Assembly: GCA_965226435.1 (NCBI GenBank)
Contig: CBDDCY010000011.1
Span: 558,001 to 622,000 of the forward strand
Source: UBA6623 sp965226435
GTDB lineage: Bacteria; Acidobacteriota; Terriglobia; Bryobacterales; UBA6623
Reading direction: 5' to 3'
DNA length: 64,000 bases
The notes beneath the pieces were generated by a model. It worked only from the letters and a program-made list of their open reading frames with translations. It was not told the DNA's origin and made no database searches. Position numbers and translations under genes: made by a program. Below, in pieces: positions 18,485 through 26,301 of the stretch (position 1 is its first letter; every line of letters starts with the position of its first letter).

Positions 18485-19788
18485 CCTCTTTCTTCGTGCA
18501 GCATAATCCGGCCGGCCTTGATCACCGTCGTTACATTCTTGAGAGCGCCAATATTTTCCAGGGGGTTGTCGCGGACCGCGATCAGATCGGCCACCTTGCC
18601 GACTTCGATGGTTCCCAGCTTGTCCGACATGCCGAGGAGTTCCGCGCTGACTACGGTCGCGGATCGTATCGCGTCCATCGGCGTCATCCCGGCTTCGACC
18701 ATCATCACGAACTCGTCGGCATTCTCGCCGTGCGGCGTGACCCCGGAATCAGTGCCGAAGGCGATTTCCACTCCGGATCGATAGGCATTGACAAAACTAT
18801 CGCGGGCCGCGGCGGTCGCGCCGGCCGCCTTGCGTTTGATCGCATCGGTAAAGAAAGGGTTGCCTGCCATCGTGGGCGGTATCTTGACCCCGGGCGACAG
18901 CGTGGGGACGAGATACGCTCCGGTTGCCTGAAAGAGCTTCATCGTTTCGCTTTGAGCAAATGTGCCATGGTCAATGCTGTCGGCGCCGGCGCGCAGGGCG
19001 GCCTCGATGCCTTTCGTGCCGTGTGCATGAGCGGCAACCTTCACTCCCAACGCGTGAGCCGTACGCACGATTTCCGATAACTCGTCGTCCGTCATCTGTT
19101 GACCAAGACCGGTTGCGGTGTCTGACGTTACGCCGCCGGTCGCCGTAACCTTGATCCAATCGGCGCCCATCTTGACCGCGTGTCGGGTTGCGCGTCGGCA
19201 ATCATGTGGGCCGTCGCAGATCGTTTCGGGCGTCCAAAGCTTCAATAGCTCCGGTTTGTAACTATCGACATCGCCGTGACCACCCGTGGCGGCCAGCGCA
19301 CTGCCGGCAGCGAAGATTCGGGGGCCCGGCACAAGGCCTTGCTCGATGGCGTCGCGCAAGGCGAAAATTGCCTCCGCGTTGCCGCCGAGATCGCGAACGC
19401 TGGTAAAACCCGCCTCAAGCGTAAGGCGGGCGTAGTGGGCTCCCCTCAGAGCTTCCATGGAAGTAGTTACAAACAGGGCGTCGGTTCGGGATGTGGGGCC
19501 TACCTGACCAAGCAAATGAACATGCATATCCATCAAGCCAGGCAGCACATAATGCTCGCTCAGGTCGAGGAAGACGACGTCTTCTCCAAAGCGGGAGGGA
19601 TCTTGCAGACCATCAAAGATCTGTGCAAAGCGTCCGTCCTGGATCAATATCGTTTGTCTCGGGGCCGGCTCTTGTCCGGGAACTGCCAATACGTGCCCTG
19701 CATGAATAACGAGCTGGTCATCGGCCTGTGCGGCACAAGCCAGCAACACCAAACAAAAAAGACCGAAGCCCCGCGAAGCTCTCTTCAT
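18466..19788 (-). CDS. Secreted amidohydrolase (imidazolonepropionase-like / Xaa-Pro dipeptidase-type)
   Basis: Metal-dependent amidohydrolase of 440 residues. Signal peptide about 1-23 (GFGLFCLVLLACAAQA). The metal-binding HxH is in LPGLMDMHVHLLG; the carbamylated-Lys/His region is DWIKVTATGGVTSD; further metal His in VKVAAHAHG; the catalytic Asp in IAFGTDSGVTPHG. Exported members of this clade act on peptides or organophosphate-like compounds; the substrate is unknown here. The start at 19788 was chosen for GGAAGAGGA directly upstream and an immediate signal peptide. The last six residues and stop codon come from a family B repeat. Confidence 0.88.
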   Translation of the reverse strand: MKRASRGFGLFCLVLLACAAQADDQLVIHAGHVLAVPGQEPAPRQTILIQDGRFAQIFDGLQDPSRFGEDVVFLDLSEHYVLPGLMDMHVHLLGQVGPTSRTDALFVTTSMEALRGAHYARLTLEAGFTSVRDLGGNAEAIFALRDAIEQGLVPGPRIFAAGSALAATGGHGDVDSYKPELLKLWTPETICDGPHDCRRATRHAVKMGADWIKVTATGGVTSDTATGLGQQMTDDELSEIVRTAHALGVKVAAHAHGTKGIEAALRAGADSIDHGTFAQSETMKLFQATGAYLVPTLSPGVKIPPTMAGNPFFTDAIKRKAAGATAAARDSFVNAYRSGVEIAFGTDSGVTPHGENADEFVMMVEAGMTPMDAIRSATVVSAELLGMSDKLGTIEVGKVADLIAVRDNPLENIGALKNVTTVIKAGRIMLHEERGDSPFP

Positions 19789-19874
19789 TCCTCTTCCCTT
19801 TCTTGGTTTACAAATTGACCTGCCGCACACGCCGCGGGCCCTCCCAAAAGCCCGCTTACCCGCGGCCCTCTCGT

Positions 19875-21077
19875 TCAATCGTACTTCCGCAACTCAAGCT
19901 TCGCCACCGCCGCGCGATGAACTTCATCGGGACCGTCGGCCAACCGCAACGTGCGGGCGCTCGCCCACCATTTCGCCAAGAGGAAGTCCTGGCAGACGCC
20001 GCCGCCGCCGTGCGCTTGAATGGCGCGGTCGACGACGCGCAGCGCCATATTTGGCGCGATCACCTTGATCATGGCGATCTCGGCTCGCGCCACTTTGTTG
20101 CCGACGGTATCCATCATGTGGGCGGCTTTGAGCGTTAGCAGCCTTGCCTGCTCGATCTCCATGCGGGAGTCGGCGATGTCGGCGCGAATCGTCCCCTGAT
20201 CCGCGATCGGCTTCCCGAAGGCAACACGCCCCATAGTGCGCTTGCACATCATCTCCAAGGCGCGCTCGGCCATTCCAATCAGCCGCATGCAGTGGTGAAT
20301 GCGGCCGGGGCCGAGTCTTCCTTGGGCAATCTCAAAACCGCGTCCCTCGCCGAGCAAGATATTCGAGGCCGGGACGCGAACATTTTCGAAACTGACCTCG
20401 GCGTGCCCGTGCGGAGCATCGTCATAGCCGAAAACGGTGAGCGGCCGGTGAATGGTGACGCCGTCGGCATCGAGCGGCACCAGAATCATCGACTGTTGCT
20501 TGTGGCGTGCCGCCGACGGGTCGCTCTTGCCCATGAAGATCGAAATCTTGCAGCGCGGATCGTTGGCCCCGCTACTCCACCATTTGCGACCGTTGATGAC
20601 ATACTCGTCCCCTTCGCGCACAATGCTCGAACAGATATTCGTCGCATCGGAAGACGCCACGGCCGGCTCGGTCATGCAAAAGCACGACCGAATCTTGCCG
20701 TCGAGTAGAGGCTCGAGCCATTGCTTCTTGTGCTCCTCGGTTCCATAGCGAACCAGTGTTTCCATGTTGCCCGTATCGGGGGCGGAGCAATTGAAAGACT
20801 CCGAGGCGATCGGCGATCGGCCCATGATTTCGCAAAGCGAGGCGTACTCGAGATTCGTCAATCCCGCGCCGTGCTCGCTTTCAGGGAGAAACAGGTTCCA
20901 CAGGCCTTGCTCGCGGGCGCGGGTCTTCAGCTCCTCCATCACGGCGGTGGGCTGCCAGCGGTCGCCCTCGCTGACCTGCTCGCCGTAGACCTTTTCGTTG
21001 GGATAAACGTGCCCATCCATGAAGGCCAAGACTTTCCGCTGGAGTTCCTTGACTCGATCGGGGTATTCGATATTCAT
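19875..21077 (-). CDS. Acyl-CoA dehydrogenase (ACAD10/11-like)
   Basis: FAD flavoenzyme that oxidises an acyl-CoA to the 2,3-enoyl-CoA and passes electrons to ETF. 400 residues. Family motifs: CFCMTEPAVASSDATNICSS (FAD/substrate loop), INGRKWWSSGANDPRCK, FENVRVPASNILLGEGRGFE, and QAHGGGGVCQDF near the C-terminus; RLADGPDEVHR is at the catalytic-acid segment, typical of the ACAD10/11 branch that handles long-chain or hydroxylated acyl-CoAs. I start it at 21077 (MNIEYPDRV) as the first residues then match the family. No ETF or other beta-oxidation gene lies next to it; the upstream neighbour is divergent. Confidence 0.9.
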   Translation of the reverse strand: MNIEYPDRVKELQRKVLAFMDGHVYPNEKVYGEQVSEGDRWQPTAVMEELKTRAREQGLWNLFLPESEHGAGLTNLEYASLCEIMGRSPIASESFNCSAPDTGNMETLVRYGTEEHKKQWLEPLLDGKIRSCFCMTEPAVASSDATNICSSIVREGDEYVINGRKWWSSGANDPRCKISIFMGKSDPSAARHKQQSMILVPLDADGVTIHRPLTVFGYDDAPHGHAEVSFENVRVPASNILLGEGRGFEIAQGRLGPGRIHHCMRLIGMAERALEMMCKRTMGRVAFGKPIADQGTIRADIADSRMEIEQARLLTLKAAHMMDTVGNKVARAEIAMIKVIAPNMALRVVDRAIQAHGGGGVCQDFLLAKWWASARTLRLADGPDEVHRAAVAKLELRKYD

Positions 21078-21186
21078 AAGTTGGCCTGCTGTAAGCGAAA
21101 AAATAGGAATGTAGCGCTTGACGATTTTACCAATTCCCGCCCGCCCGGCCGGCGTCGGGGCCAAGCCTCTGGGCTAGAGTAAGCAA

Positions 21187-21606
21187 ATGGGTCACCATAC
21201 CCACGAAATCAGCGTCAGCACCCGTGGAAAGGGCTTCTACGAGGTGACGGGGGAAGTGGCTCGTTGGGCCACCGGGCTCGGGGTGGCCGAGGGTTTATTG
21301 ACGGTATTCGTGCAACACACGTCGGCGTCGCTGGTGATTCAAGAAAACGCCGACCCGGATGTCGTCAGAGATCTCGAAACCTTCTTCAGCAACCTAGTGC
21401 CCGAGGATTCGAGCCTTTACACCCACACCATGGAAGGCCCCGACGACATGCCGGCGCACATTCGGGCGGCGCTGACGCAGTCGCAACTATCGATTCCGAT
21501 CATTGGCGATCGTCTCACACTCGGGACCTGGCAGGGCATTTACCTCTTCGAACACCGCCGTCACCCCCACCACCGGCGTCTGTCTCTGCACGTTTCGGGA
21601 ACCTGA
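21187..21606 (+). CDS. YjbQ/UPF0047 family protein (secondary thiamine-phosphate synthase type)
   Basis: 139-residue single-domain protein of the YjbQ family, in which some members show weak thiamin-phosphate synthase activity. Motifs: LLTVFVQHTSASLVIQENAD with the conserved His and Asn, and GTWQGIYLFEHR at the C-terminus. The length is typical. It starts 109 bases from, and divergent to, the acyl-CoA dehydrogenase start, and ends 43 bases before the PQQ dehydrogenase start, so it may share that transcript. Confidence 0.88.
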   Translation: MGHHTHEISVSTRGKGFYEVTGEVARWATGLGVAEGLLTVFVQHTSASLVIQENADPDVVRDLETFFSNLVPEDSSLYTHTMEGPDDMPAHIRAALTQSQLSIPIIGDRLTLGTWQGIYLFEHRRHPHHRRLSLHVSGT

Positions 21607-21649
21607 ATACAGGTCCGAATCCCACAGGGAGTTGAGGTATCCTTGGGGC

Positions 21650-23350
21650 ATGCGAGCTTCGGCATTACTGCTCCTCACCGCACTCCTGACGTTGTTGACA
21701 TCAGGGCCGCCCCTGCGGGCGCAAGTCTCCTACGAACGCCTCCTCAAGGCCGCCGACGAGCCGCGAAACTGGCTCACCTACAACGGCTCCTATGACAGCA
21801 TCCACCACAGCGCGCTCGATTCCATTACCCCCGCCAACGTCGAGCAGCTCGAGATGGACTGGGTCTTTCAAGCTCGCTCGCTCGAAAAATTCGAAGCCGC
21901 CCCTTTGGTCGTCGACGGCGTCATGTACCTCACCGAGGCGCCCGACAACGTCTTCGCTCTCGACGCCAAGACGGGCCGCGTGTTTTGGATTTACGAGCAC
22001 GATCTTCCTGATAAGGTCACCCCCTGCTGCGGGCGCGTCAACCGCGGGGTGGCGATTCTCGACGACACGCTGTTTCTCGCCACCCTCGACATGCGCCTGA
22101 TCGCGCTCGACCGAGCGACCGGCTCGAAAAAATGGGACGTCACCCTTTTCGACTACACCCAAGGCTACGCGATGGCCTTGGCGCCGTTGGTCGTCAAGGA
22201 CAAAGTCATCGTCGGCACCGCCGGCGGCGAGATGGGCATTCGTGGTTTTCTGGCTGCCTATGATGCCGAAACAGGCAAGGAGGTCTGGAAGTTCAACACC
22301 ATTCCCGGCCCCGGCGAGCCCGGTCACGAGACCTGGGAGAACGACGCCTGGAAGACCGGCGGCGGCTCGATTTGGTTGACCGGCTCCTACGACCCGGAAT
22401 TGAATCTCACCTACTGGGGCGTGGGCAATCCTTCGCCGGACTGGAACCCCGATGTGCGCCCCGGCGACAACCTCTACACCGACTCGGTCATCGCCCTCAA
22501 CGCGGACACAGGCAAGCTCGCCTGGCATTTCCAATTCACGCCGCACGATGAATGGGATTTCGACTCGGTTCAAGTCCCGGTGCTCGTCGATTTGCCTTGG
22601 AAGGGAGAGGAGCGCAAGCTTATGCTGTGGGCCAACCGCAACGCGTTCTACTACGTCCTCGACCGCGAGACCGGTGAGTTCCTGCTGGGCAAGCCCTTCG
22701 TAAAGCAGACATGGGCGGTGGGACTCGACGAGGCCGGCCGGCCCATCAAGGTTCGCGGACGCGGGCCGAGCAAGGAAGGCAGCCTGACGTTTCCCGGCGT
22801 GCAGGGAGCGACGAACTGGTACGCGCCGGCGTTCAGCCCGCTGACGAAGCTTTTCTATCTGGCGGTTTGGGAAGGCTACTCGAGCACCTACTACAAGTCG
22901 AAAGCCGTTTATACCCCGGGAGCTTGGTACGCCGGAGGAACCGTCAAGTCGACGATTACGGCCATCCGCCGCGACCGAATTCATACTTGGGACAAGGAGT
23001 CGGGCTACGGCGCCGTGCGCGGCATGAATCCATTGACGGGCGAAACGGCCTGGGAGTTCGCCATGGCCGACGTGACCGACAGCGGACTGCTTTCCACCGC
23101 CGGCAACGTCCTTTTTTCAGGAAGTCGCGAGGGCTTCTTCTATGCCCTTAACGCAAAGACCGGAAAGCTACTGTGGAAGCGCTATCTCGGCGGGCAAATC
23201 GCCAACTCTCCGATCACCTACAGCGTCGACGGCAAGCAGTACGTGACGATCGCGTCGGGGAGCGGGCTGTTTGCTTTTACGGTGCGGGACGAGCAAGAAG
23301 GTTCGAGGGAAGCGAGAACCCAGCCCCCGGTAGGGGGCGCGGGAAAGTAG
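21650..23350 (+). CDS. PQQ-dependent alcohol dehydrogenase, lanthanide-type
   Basis: Periplasmic quinoprotein alcohol dehydrogenase, 566 residues, eight-bladed propeller with signal peptide 1-25. Vicinal Cys126-Cys127 (TPCCGRVNRG) make the unusual disulfide over PQQ. Metal ligands are Glu194 (GGEMGIRG) and Asn260 (GNPSPDWNP); the catalytic base is Asp303 in PHDEWDFDSV. Two residues further on is Asp305, the extra acidic ligand that marks lanthanide-dependent enzymes (XoxF, PedH) and is absent from calcium-dependent MxaF. It therefore probably needs a rare-earth ion. No C-terminal cytochrome domain; no cytochrome cL, solute-binding or pqq genes lie nearby. The true start is the ATG at 21650; the frame is open upstream inside the YjbQ gene. 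Confidence 0.9.
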   Translation: MRASALLLLTALLTLLTSGPPLRAQVSYERLLKAADEPRNWLTYNGSYDSIHHSALDSITPANVEQLEMDWVFQARSLEKFEAAPLVVDGVMYLTEAPDNVFALDAKTGRVFWIYEHDLPDKVTPCCGRVNRGVAILDDTLFLATLDMRLIALDRATGSKKWDVTLFDYTQGYAMALAPLVVKDKVIVGTAGGEMGIRGFLAAYDAETGKEVWKFNTIPGPGEPGHETWENDAWKTGGGSIWLTGSYDPELNLTYWGVGNPSPDWNPDVRPGDNLYTDSVIALNADTGKLAWHFQFTPHDEWDFDSVQVPVLVDLPWKGEERKLMLWANRNAFYYVLDRETGEFLLGKPFVKQTWAVGLDEAGRPIKVRGRGPSKEGSLTFPGVQGATNWYAPAFSPLTKLFYLAVWEGYSSTYYKSKAVYTPGAWYAGGTVKSTITAIRRDRIHTWDKESGYGAVRGMNPLTGETAWEFAMADVTDSGLLSTAGNVLFSGSREGFFYALNAKTGKLLWKRYLGGQIANSPITYSVDGKQYVTIASGSGLFAFTVRDEQEGSREARTQPPVGGAGK

Positions 23351-23435
23351 CCCGCGGTGGAGCGAAGCGGAACCGTGGGTAACCGGACAAAATGACCGCA
23401 AGCCCCGGCAGGGGCGTAGGAAAACGCCGGGTTTC
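23344..23435. repeat. Intergenic repeat, family C
   Basis: Contains TAGCCCGCGGTGGAGCGAAG, CGGAACCGTGGGTAACCGG and CAAGCCCCGGCAGGGGCGTA. It begins at the stop codon of the PQQ dehydrogenase and resembles the copies at 16740-16856, 31115-31215 and 59113-59175. Confidence 0.7.
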
Positions 23436-23510
23436 TTCGAGCTTTGTCGTCTTCTATACCCGACCACGATCAACGGGCTCGAAAAAAAACACCGCGCCCA
23501 AACCGATTCC

Positions 23511-25391
23511 TCAGCCGGCACGTCGCACCTTCCCCAGAATCTCCGCTTCCGCCTTCCCCGGCGGCTCACTCCGCCCGCCCAAATGCCGCCCCAGAAACTC
23601 CTCCGCCGCCGCATAGAACGCCATGCGGTTTTCGGGCCTCGCGAAGCCGTGGCCCTCGTCTTCATAGAGCAGATAGTCCAAGTCCTTCCCCTTCGCGCGC
23701 AACGCCTCGACGATTTGTTCGCTTTCGGCCTGTTTGACGCGTGGGTCGTTAGCCCCCTGGGCGATCAGCATCGGAATATTGATGCGGCCGGCCTGAAACA
23801 GCGGCGATCGCGATTCCAGAAAATCGCGCTCGGTTTCGACATCCCCGACGCGGATCCGAAAGATGCTCAATAAGGGCTTCCAATAAGGCGGTACCGACTC
23901 GATCAGCGTGCAGATATTCGAAGGTCCAACAATATCAACCGCGCAACAAAACACATCGGGCGTAAAGGCCGCGCCGACCAAGGCCGCGTAGCCGCCGTAA
24001 CTGCCCCCATAGATACAAACGCGCTCGCGGTCGGCAACGCCTTCCGAGACGGCCCAGTCAACCGCATCGAGCAGGTCGTCATGCATCTTCGCGCCCCACT
24101 CGCGATTGCCGGCGTTCATAAACTTCTTGCCGAAGCCCGTCGACCCCCGATAGTTCACCTGCAAAACCGCGTAACCGCGATTGGCAAGCCACTGCGCTTC
24201 GGGATCATACCCCCACGAATCACGCGCCCACGGCCCGCCGTGTACATTCACCACCAGCGGCAGGCTCTTCGCCTCCCCAGCGGGGACGGTGAGGTAGCTG
24301 TGCAGCACCAAGCCGTCGCGCGCCGGGATCTTCACCGGCCGCATTGGCGCGAGAGCGTAGTTGGCAAGATCGCCGCGGCTGCTGAAAAGGAACGTTGCCT
24401 CGCGCTTCTCTCGGTCGTAGGCGTAATAGGCGACCGCCTCTTGGTCGGAAGTGTAGGCAGTCAGCCAGGTGCGGTCCGCCAAATCGCGACTGACGATGTT
24501 CAACTCCCCGGCGTGAACCTTTTCCAGGACCGAGAAATCCTCGGCGATCGATTCATCGAGCACTTCCCAGCGCAACCGATCGAGGCTCGTGCCGACAGCC
24601 TGCACATGGTGACGCGTTGGATGGACAAGCACCGGCCCGAGGTCAACGCGGTCGTCGCGACTGAGCACGTTTCTACCCTGGGCTTTCAGATCGATCGTAT
24701 AGAGTTCGGTGGTATCGCTTTCGAGACTGTCTTCGATGTAGAGATGCTCGCCGTCGGGCGTGAACCCGAGACAGCCTCCGTTGTCTTCGGGTCCCCAGGT
24801 CAGGCAAGGCTCGAACTCCGCCCCGGGCGCGGCACTGACCAGCAGTTGAAATCCGCCCTCGGGCAGAGCCGCCGTGGCGCCTCTGACTCGAAACTCGTTG
24901 TCGGTGAGCCAGGCGATGTAGCTGCCCGGGTTTTCGGCTTCGGACTCGACCTCTCCGCTCGACAGATGCAGGCGATGCAGGTCGAACACCTCTGGGTTGC
25001 GGCGGTTCAGCGAAAGCAAAATGTCGTCGGGAAAGTTCGGGTCGGTGAAGACCTCGTTGACTCGCACCTTCTCAAACGGTGTCAGGTCGCGAATCTCGTC
25101 GGTTTCGAGATCCACCGAATAGAGGCCCCAATTCTCATCACCATCGGCGTCTTGGAGATAGAGCAAGTGTCGATTGTCGTGCGCCCAGAAGAAGGTGCGA
25201 ATGCCCCGCCCGCAGTCTTTCGTCACCGCGCGATCGTCTTTGAGGCCGACGGTGCGAACCCAACAATTGAGCACGCCCTCCTCGGGGGCCAGATAGGCCA
25301 TACGCTCTCCGTCGGGAGAAAGCCGCGGGCTGGTGCGCTCGGGGTTGCCGAACAGAACTTCGCGGGGAATCAGGCTCGGAACATCAGACAT
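23511..25391 (-). CDS. S9 family peptidase (prolyl oligopeptidase / acylaminoacyl-peptidase type)
   Basis: 626-residue serine peptidase. Residues about 1-350 form a beta-propeller gate (TolB-like repeats such as SPDGERMAYLAPEEG), and the C-terminal 260 are an alpha/beta hydrolase: nucleophile in YGGSYGGYAALVG, catalytic Asp in IAQGANDPRVKQAESEQ, His in YEDEGHGFARPENR. No signal peptide is evident, so it is probably cytosolic and trims short peptides or N-acylated residues. The promoter region is shared with the divergent secreted-protein gene that follows. Confidence 0.92.
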   Translation of the reverse strand: MSDVPSLIPREVLFGNPERTSPRLSPDGERMAYLAPEEGVLNCWVRTVGLKDDRAVTKDCGRGIRTFFWAHDNRHLLYLQDADGDENWGLYSVDLETDEIRDLTPFEKVRVNEVFTDPNFPDDILLSLNRRNPEVFDLHRLHLSSGEVESEAENPGSYIAWLTDNEFRVRGATAALPEGGFQLLVSAAPGAEFEPCLTWGPEDNGGCLGFTPDGEHLYIEDSLESDTTELYTIDLKAQGRNVLSRDDRVDLGPVLVHPTRHHVQAVGTSLDRLRWEVLDESIAEDFSVLEKVHAGELNIVSRDLADRTWLTAYTSDQEAVAYYAYDREKREATFLFSSRGDLANYALAPMRPVKIPARDGLVLHSYLTVPAGEAKSLPLVVNVHGGPWARDSWGYDPEAQWLANRGYAVLQVNYRGSTGFGKKFMNAGNREWGAKMHDDLLDAVDWAVSEGVADRERVCIYGGSYGGYAALVGAAFTPDVFCCAVDIVGPSNICTLIESVPPYWKPLLSIFRIRVGDVETERDFLESRSPLFQAGRINIPMLIAQGANDPRVKQAESEQIVEALRAKGKDLDYLLYEDEGHGFARPENRMAFYAAAEEFLGRHLGGRSEPPGKAEAEILGKVRRAG

Positions 25392-25434
25392 ATCGGCTAA
25401 GCAGTCATGATAGCCGAGAGGGGGCCGTCCAGAA

Positions 25435-25463
25435 TTGGGAGCTGTCTCAAATGCGACTACACT
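25435..25463 (+). promoter_or_regulatory. Sigma-70-like promoter
   Basis: TTGGGA at 25435-25440 and TACACT at 25458-25463 with a 17-base spacer. Transcription would begin near 25470, leaving a leader of about 43 bases before the predicted CTG start at 25513. Confidence 0.5.
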
Positions 25464-25512
25464 AGTTGTGCCGGGACCGCCAAAATCGAAGTTCCTGCAT
25501 AGGGAGGCGCAT

Positions 25513-26109
25513 CTGCGCTACACAGCACCCATCATCGTTCTTGCCGGACTGCTGACGTTCCCCACCAACGGCCGCGCGGAGGAACCAGTCAACCTCGGCA
25601 AGCTCGGCGACACCATTGTCGACGCCGGCAGCGTGAACGGCGGCAGGAAGCTCGACAATGCGTTTTATGGAGTGTTGAATCTTTTTGACGGCGGTCACAA
25701 CGTCATAAATAACATCAACTACACGCATTGGTTGAGCGACAGCGCGACACGCCACTGGCTCAAGCTGCGGTTCAGCGCGCCTGTCGAGATTCGTTCGATA
25801 CTCCTCGAGTTCGGTGCGGCGGCATTTGTTTCGGAGGACGGAAAACGTCGATCCTATCGCCCCGAAGGGTTCGCGCTCGATGTCACGCGATTGATCCACG
25901 ACCGTGAAACGGTTGAAAAATTGCCTTCGTTCGCGGTCGACGGATTCCGTGCGTTCTATCCGCTGAGCGAGCCGTTGACGAACGTTGTTGAGTTGGTGGT
26001 CGTCTTTCCAGGGCCATCGATCGTCGAGGTGGCTGAACTCGAAGTATTGGGAGTTCGATCCAGCCAAGACACCCGAATCGGGGAAGGGCCGAAGATCGCA
26101 AATCGATAG
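25513..26109 (+). CDS. Secreted discoidin-like protein, unknown function; possible CTG start
   Basis: About 198 residues. From the CTG at 25513 the product begins with a good signal peptide (RYTAPIIVLAGLLTFPTNGRA, cut before EEP). The body (NLFDGGHNVINNINYTHWLS, HWLKLRFSAPVEIRSILLEF, VVELVVVFPGP) has the strand pattern of F5/8 type C / discoidin-like carbohydrate-binding folds, a weak assignment. The CTG is preceded by AGGGAGG with a 5-base spacer and a promoter at the right distance. Alternative starts are GTG at 25468 and TTG at 25435, but the latter overlaps the promoter. No enzyme motif is present. Confidence 0.6.
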   Translation: MRYTAPIIVLAGLLTFPTNGRAEEPVNLGKLGDTIVDAGSVNGGRKLDNAFYGVLNLFDGGHNVINNINYTHWLSDSATRHWLKLRFSAPVEIRSILLEFGAAAFVSEDGKRRSYRPEGFALDVTRLIHDRETVEKLPSFAVDGFRAFYPLSEPLTNVVELVVVFPGPSIVEVAELEVLGVRSSQDTRIGEGPKIANR

Positions 26110-26184
26110 TGCTGTTCGGCCGGGGACGGGCGGGATGCCGCCGTCGCCGGCCCCCGGGCATTGCGCCTTCCTTCGCCGCCCTTC

Positions 26185-26235
26185 GGGCAGACGGCTCCAT
26201 CGCATACCGCTTGCTAACGCGCGCGGCTCGGTTTG
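26185..26235. repeat. Intergenic repeat, family D
   Basis: Contains CATCGCATACCGCTTGCTAA followed by CGCGCGCGGCTCGGTTTG, the inverted form of the copy at 28612-28668. The two copies flank the CehA-like gene in opposite orientation. Confidence 0.7.
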
Positions 26236-26301
26236 AAATCTCGGCGAAGACGGGCTCGCCCTCATATAATGGAAAGGCCTTTTCCAAGGCTGGAGAGCAT
26301 C

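Noticed and set aside
21701..22984. 427-codon minus-strand frame opposite the PQQ dehydrogenase
   Set aside because: Antisense shadow; repetitive propeller sequence keeps the frame open.
24081..25400. 439-codon plus-strand frame opposite the S9 peptidase
   Set aside because: Shadow of the peptidase gene, which has a complete catalytic triad; no recognisable domain.
26265..26270. TATAAT upstream of the CehA-like gene
   Set aside because: Kept only as a remark in that gene entry: no -35 box at 16-18 bases, and TTGAAA is 26 bases away.
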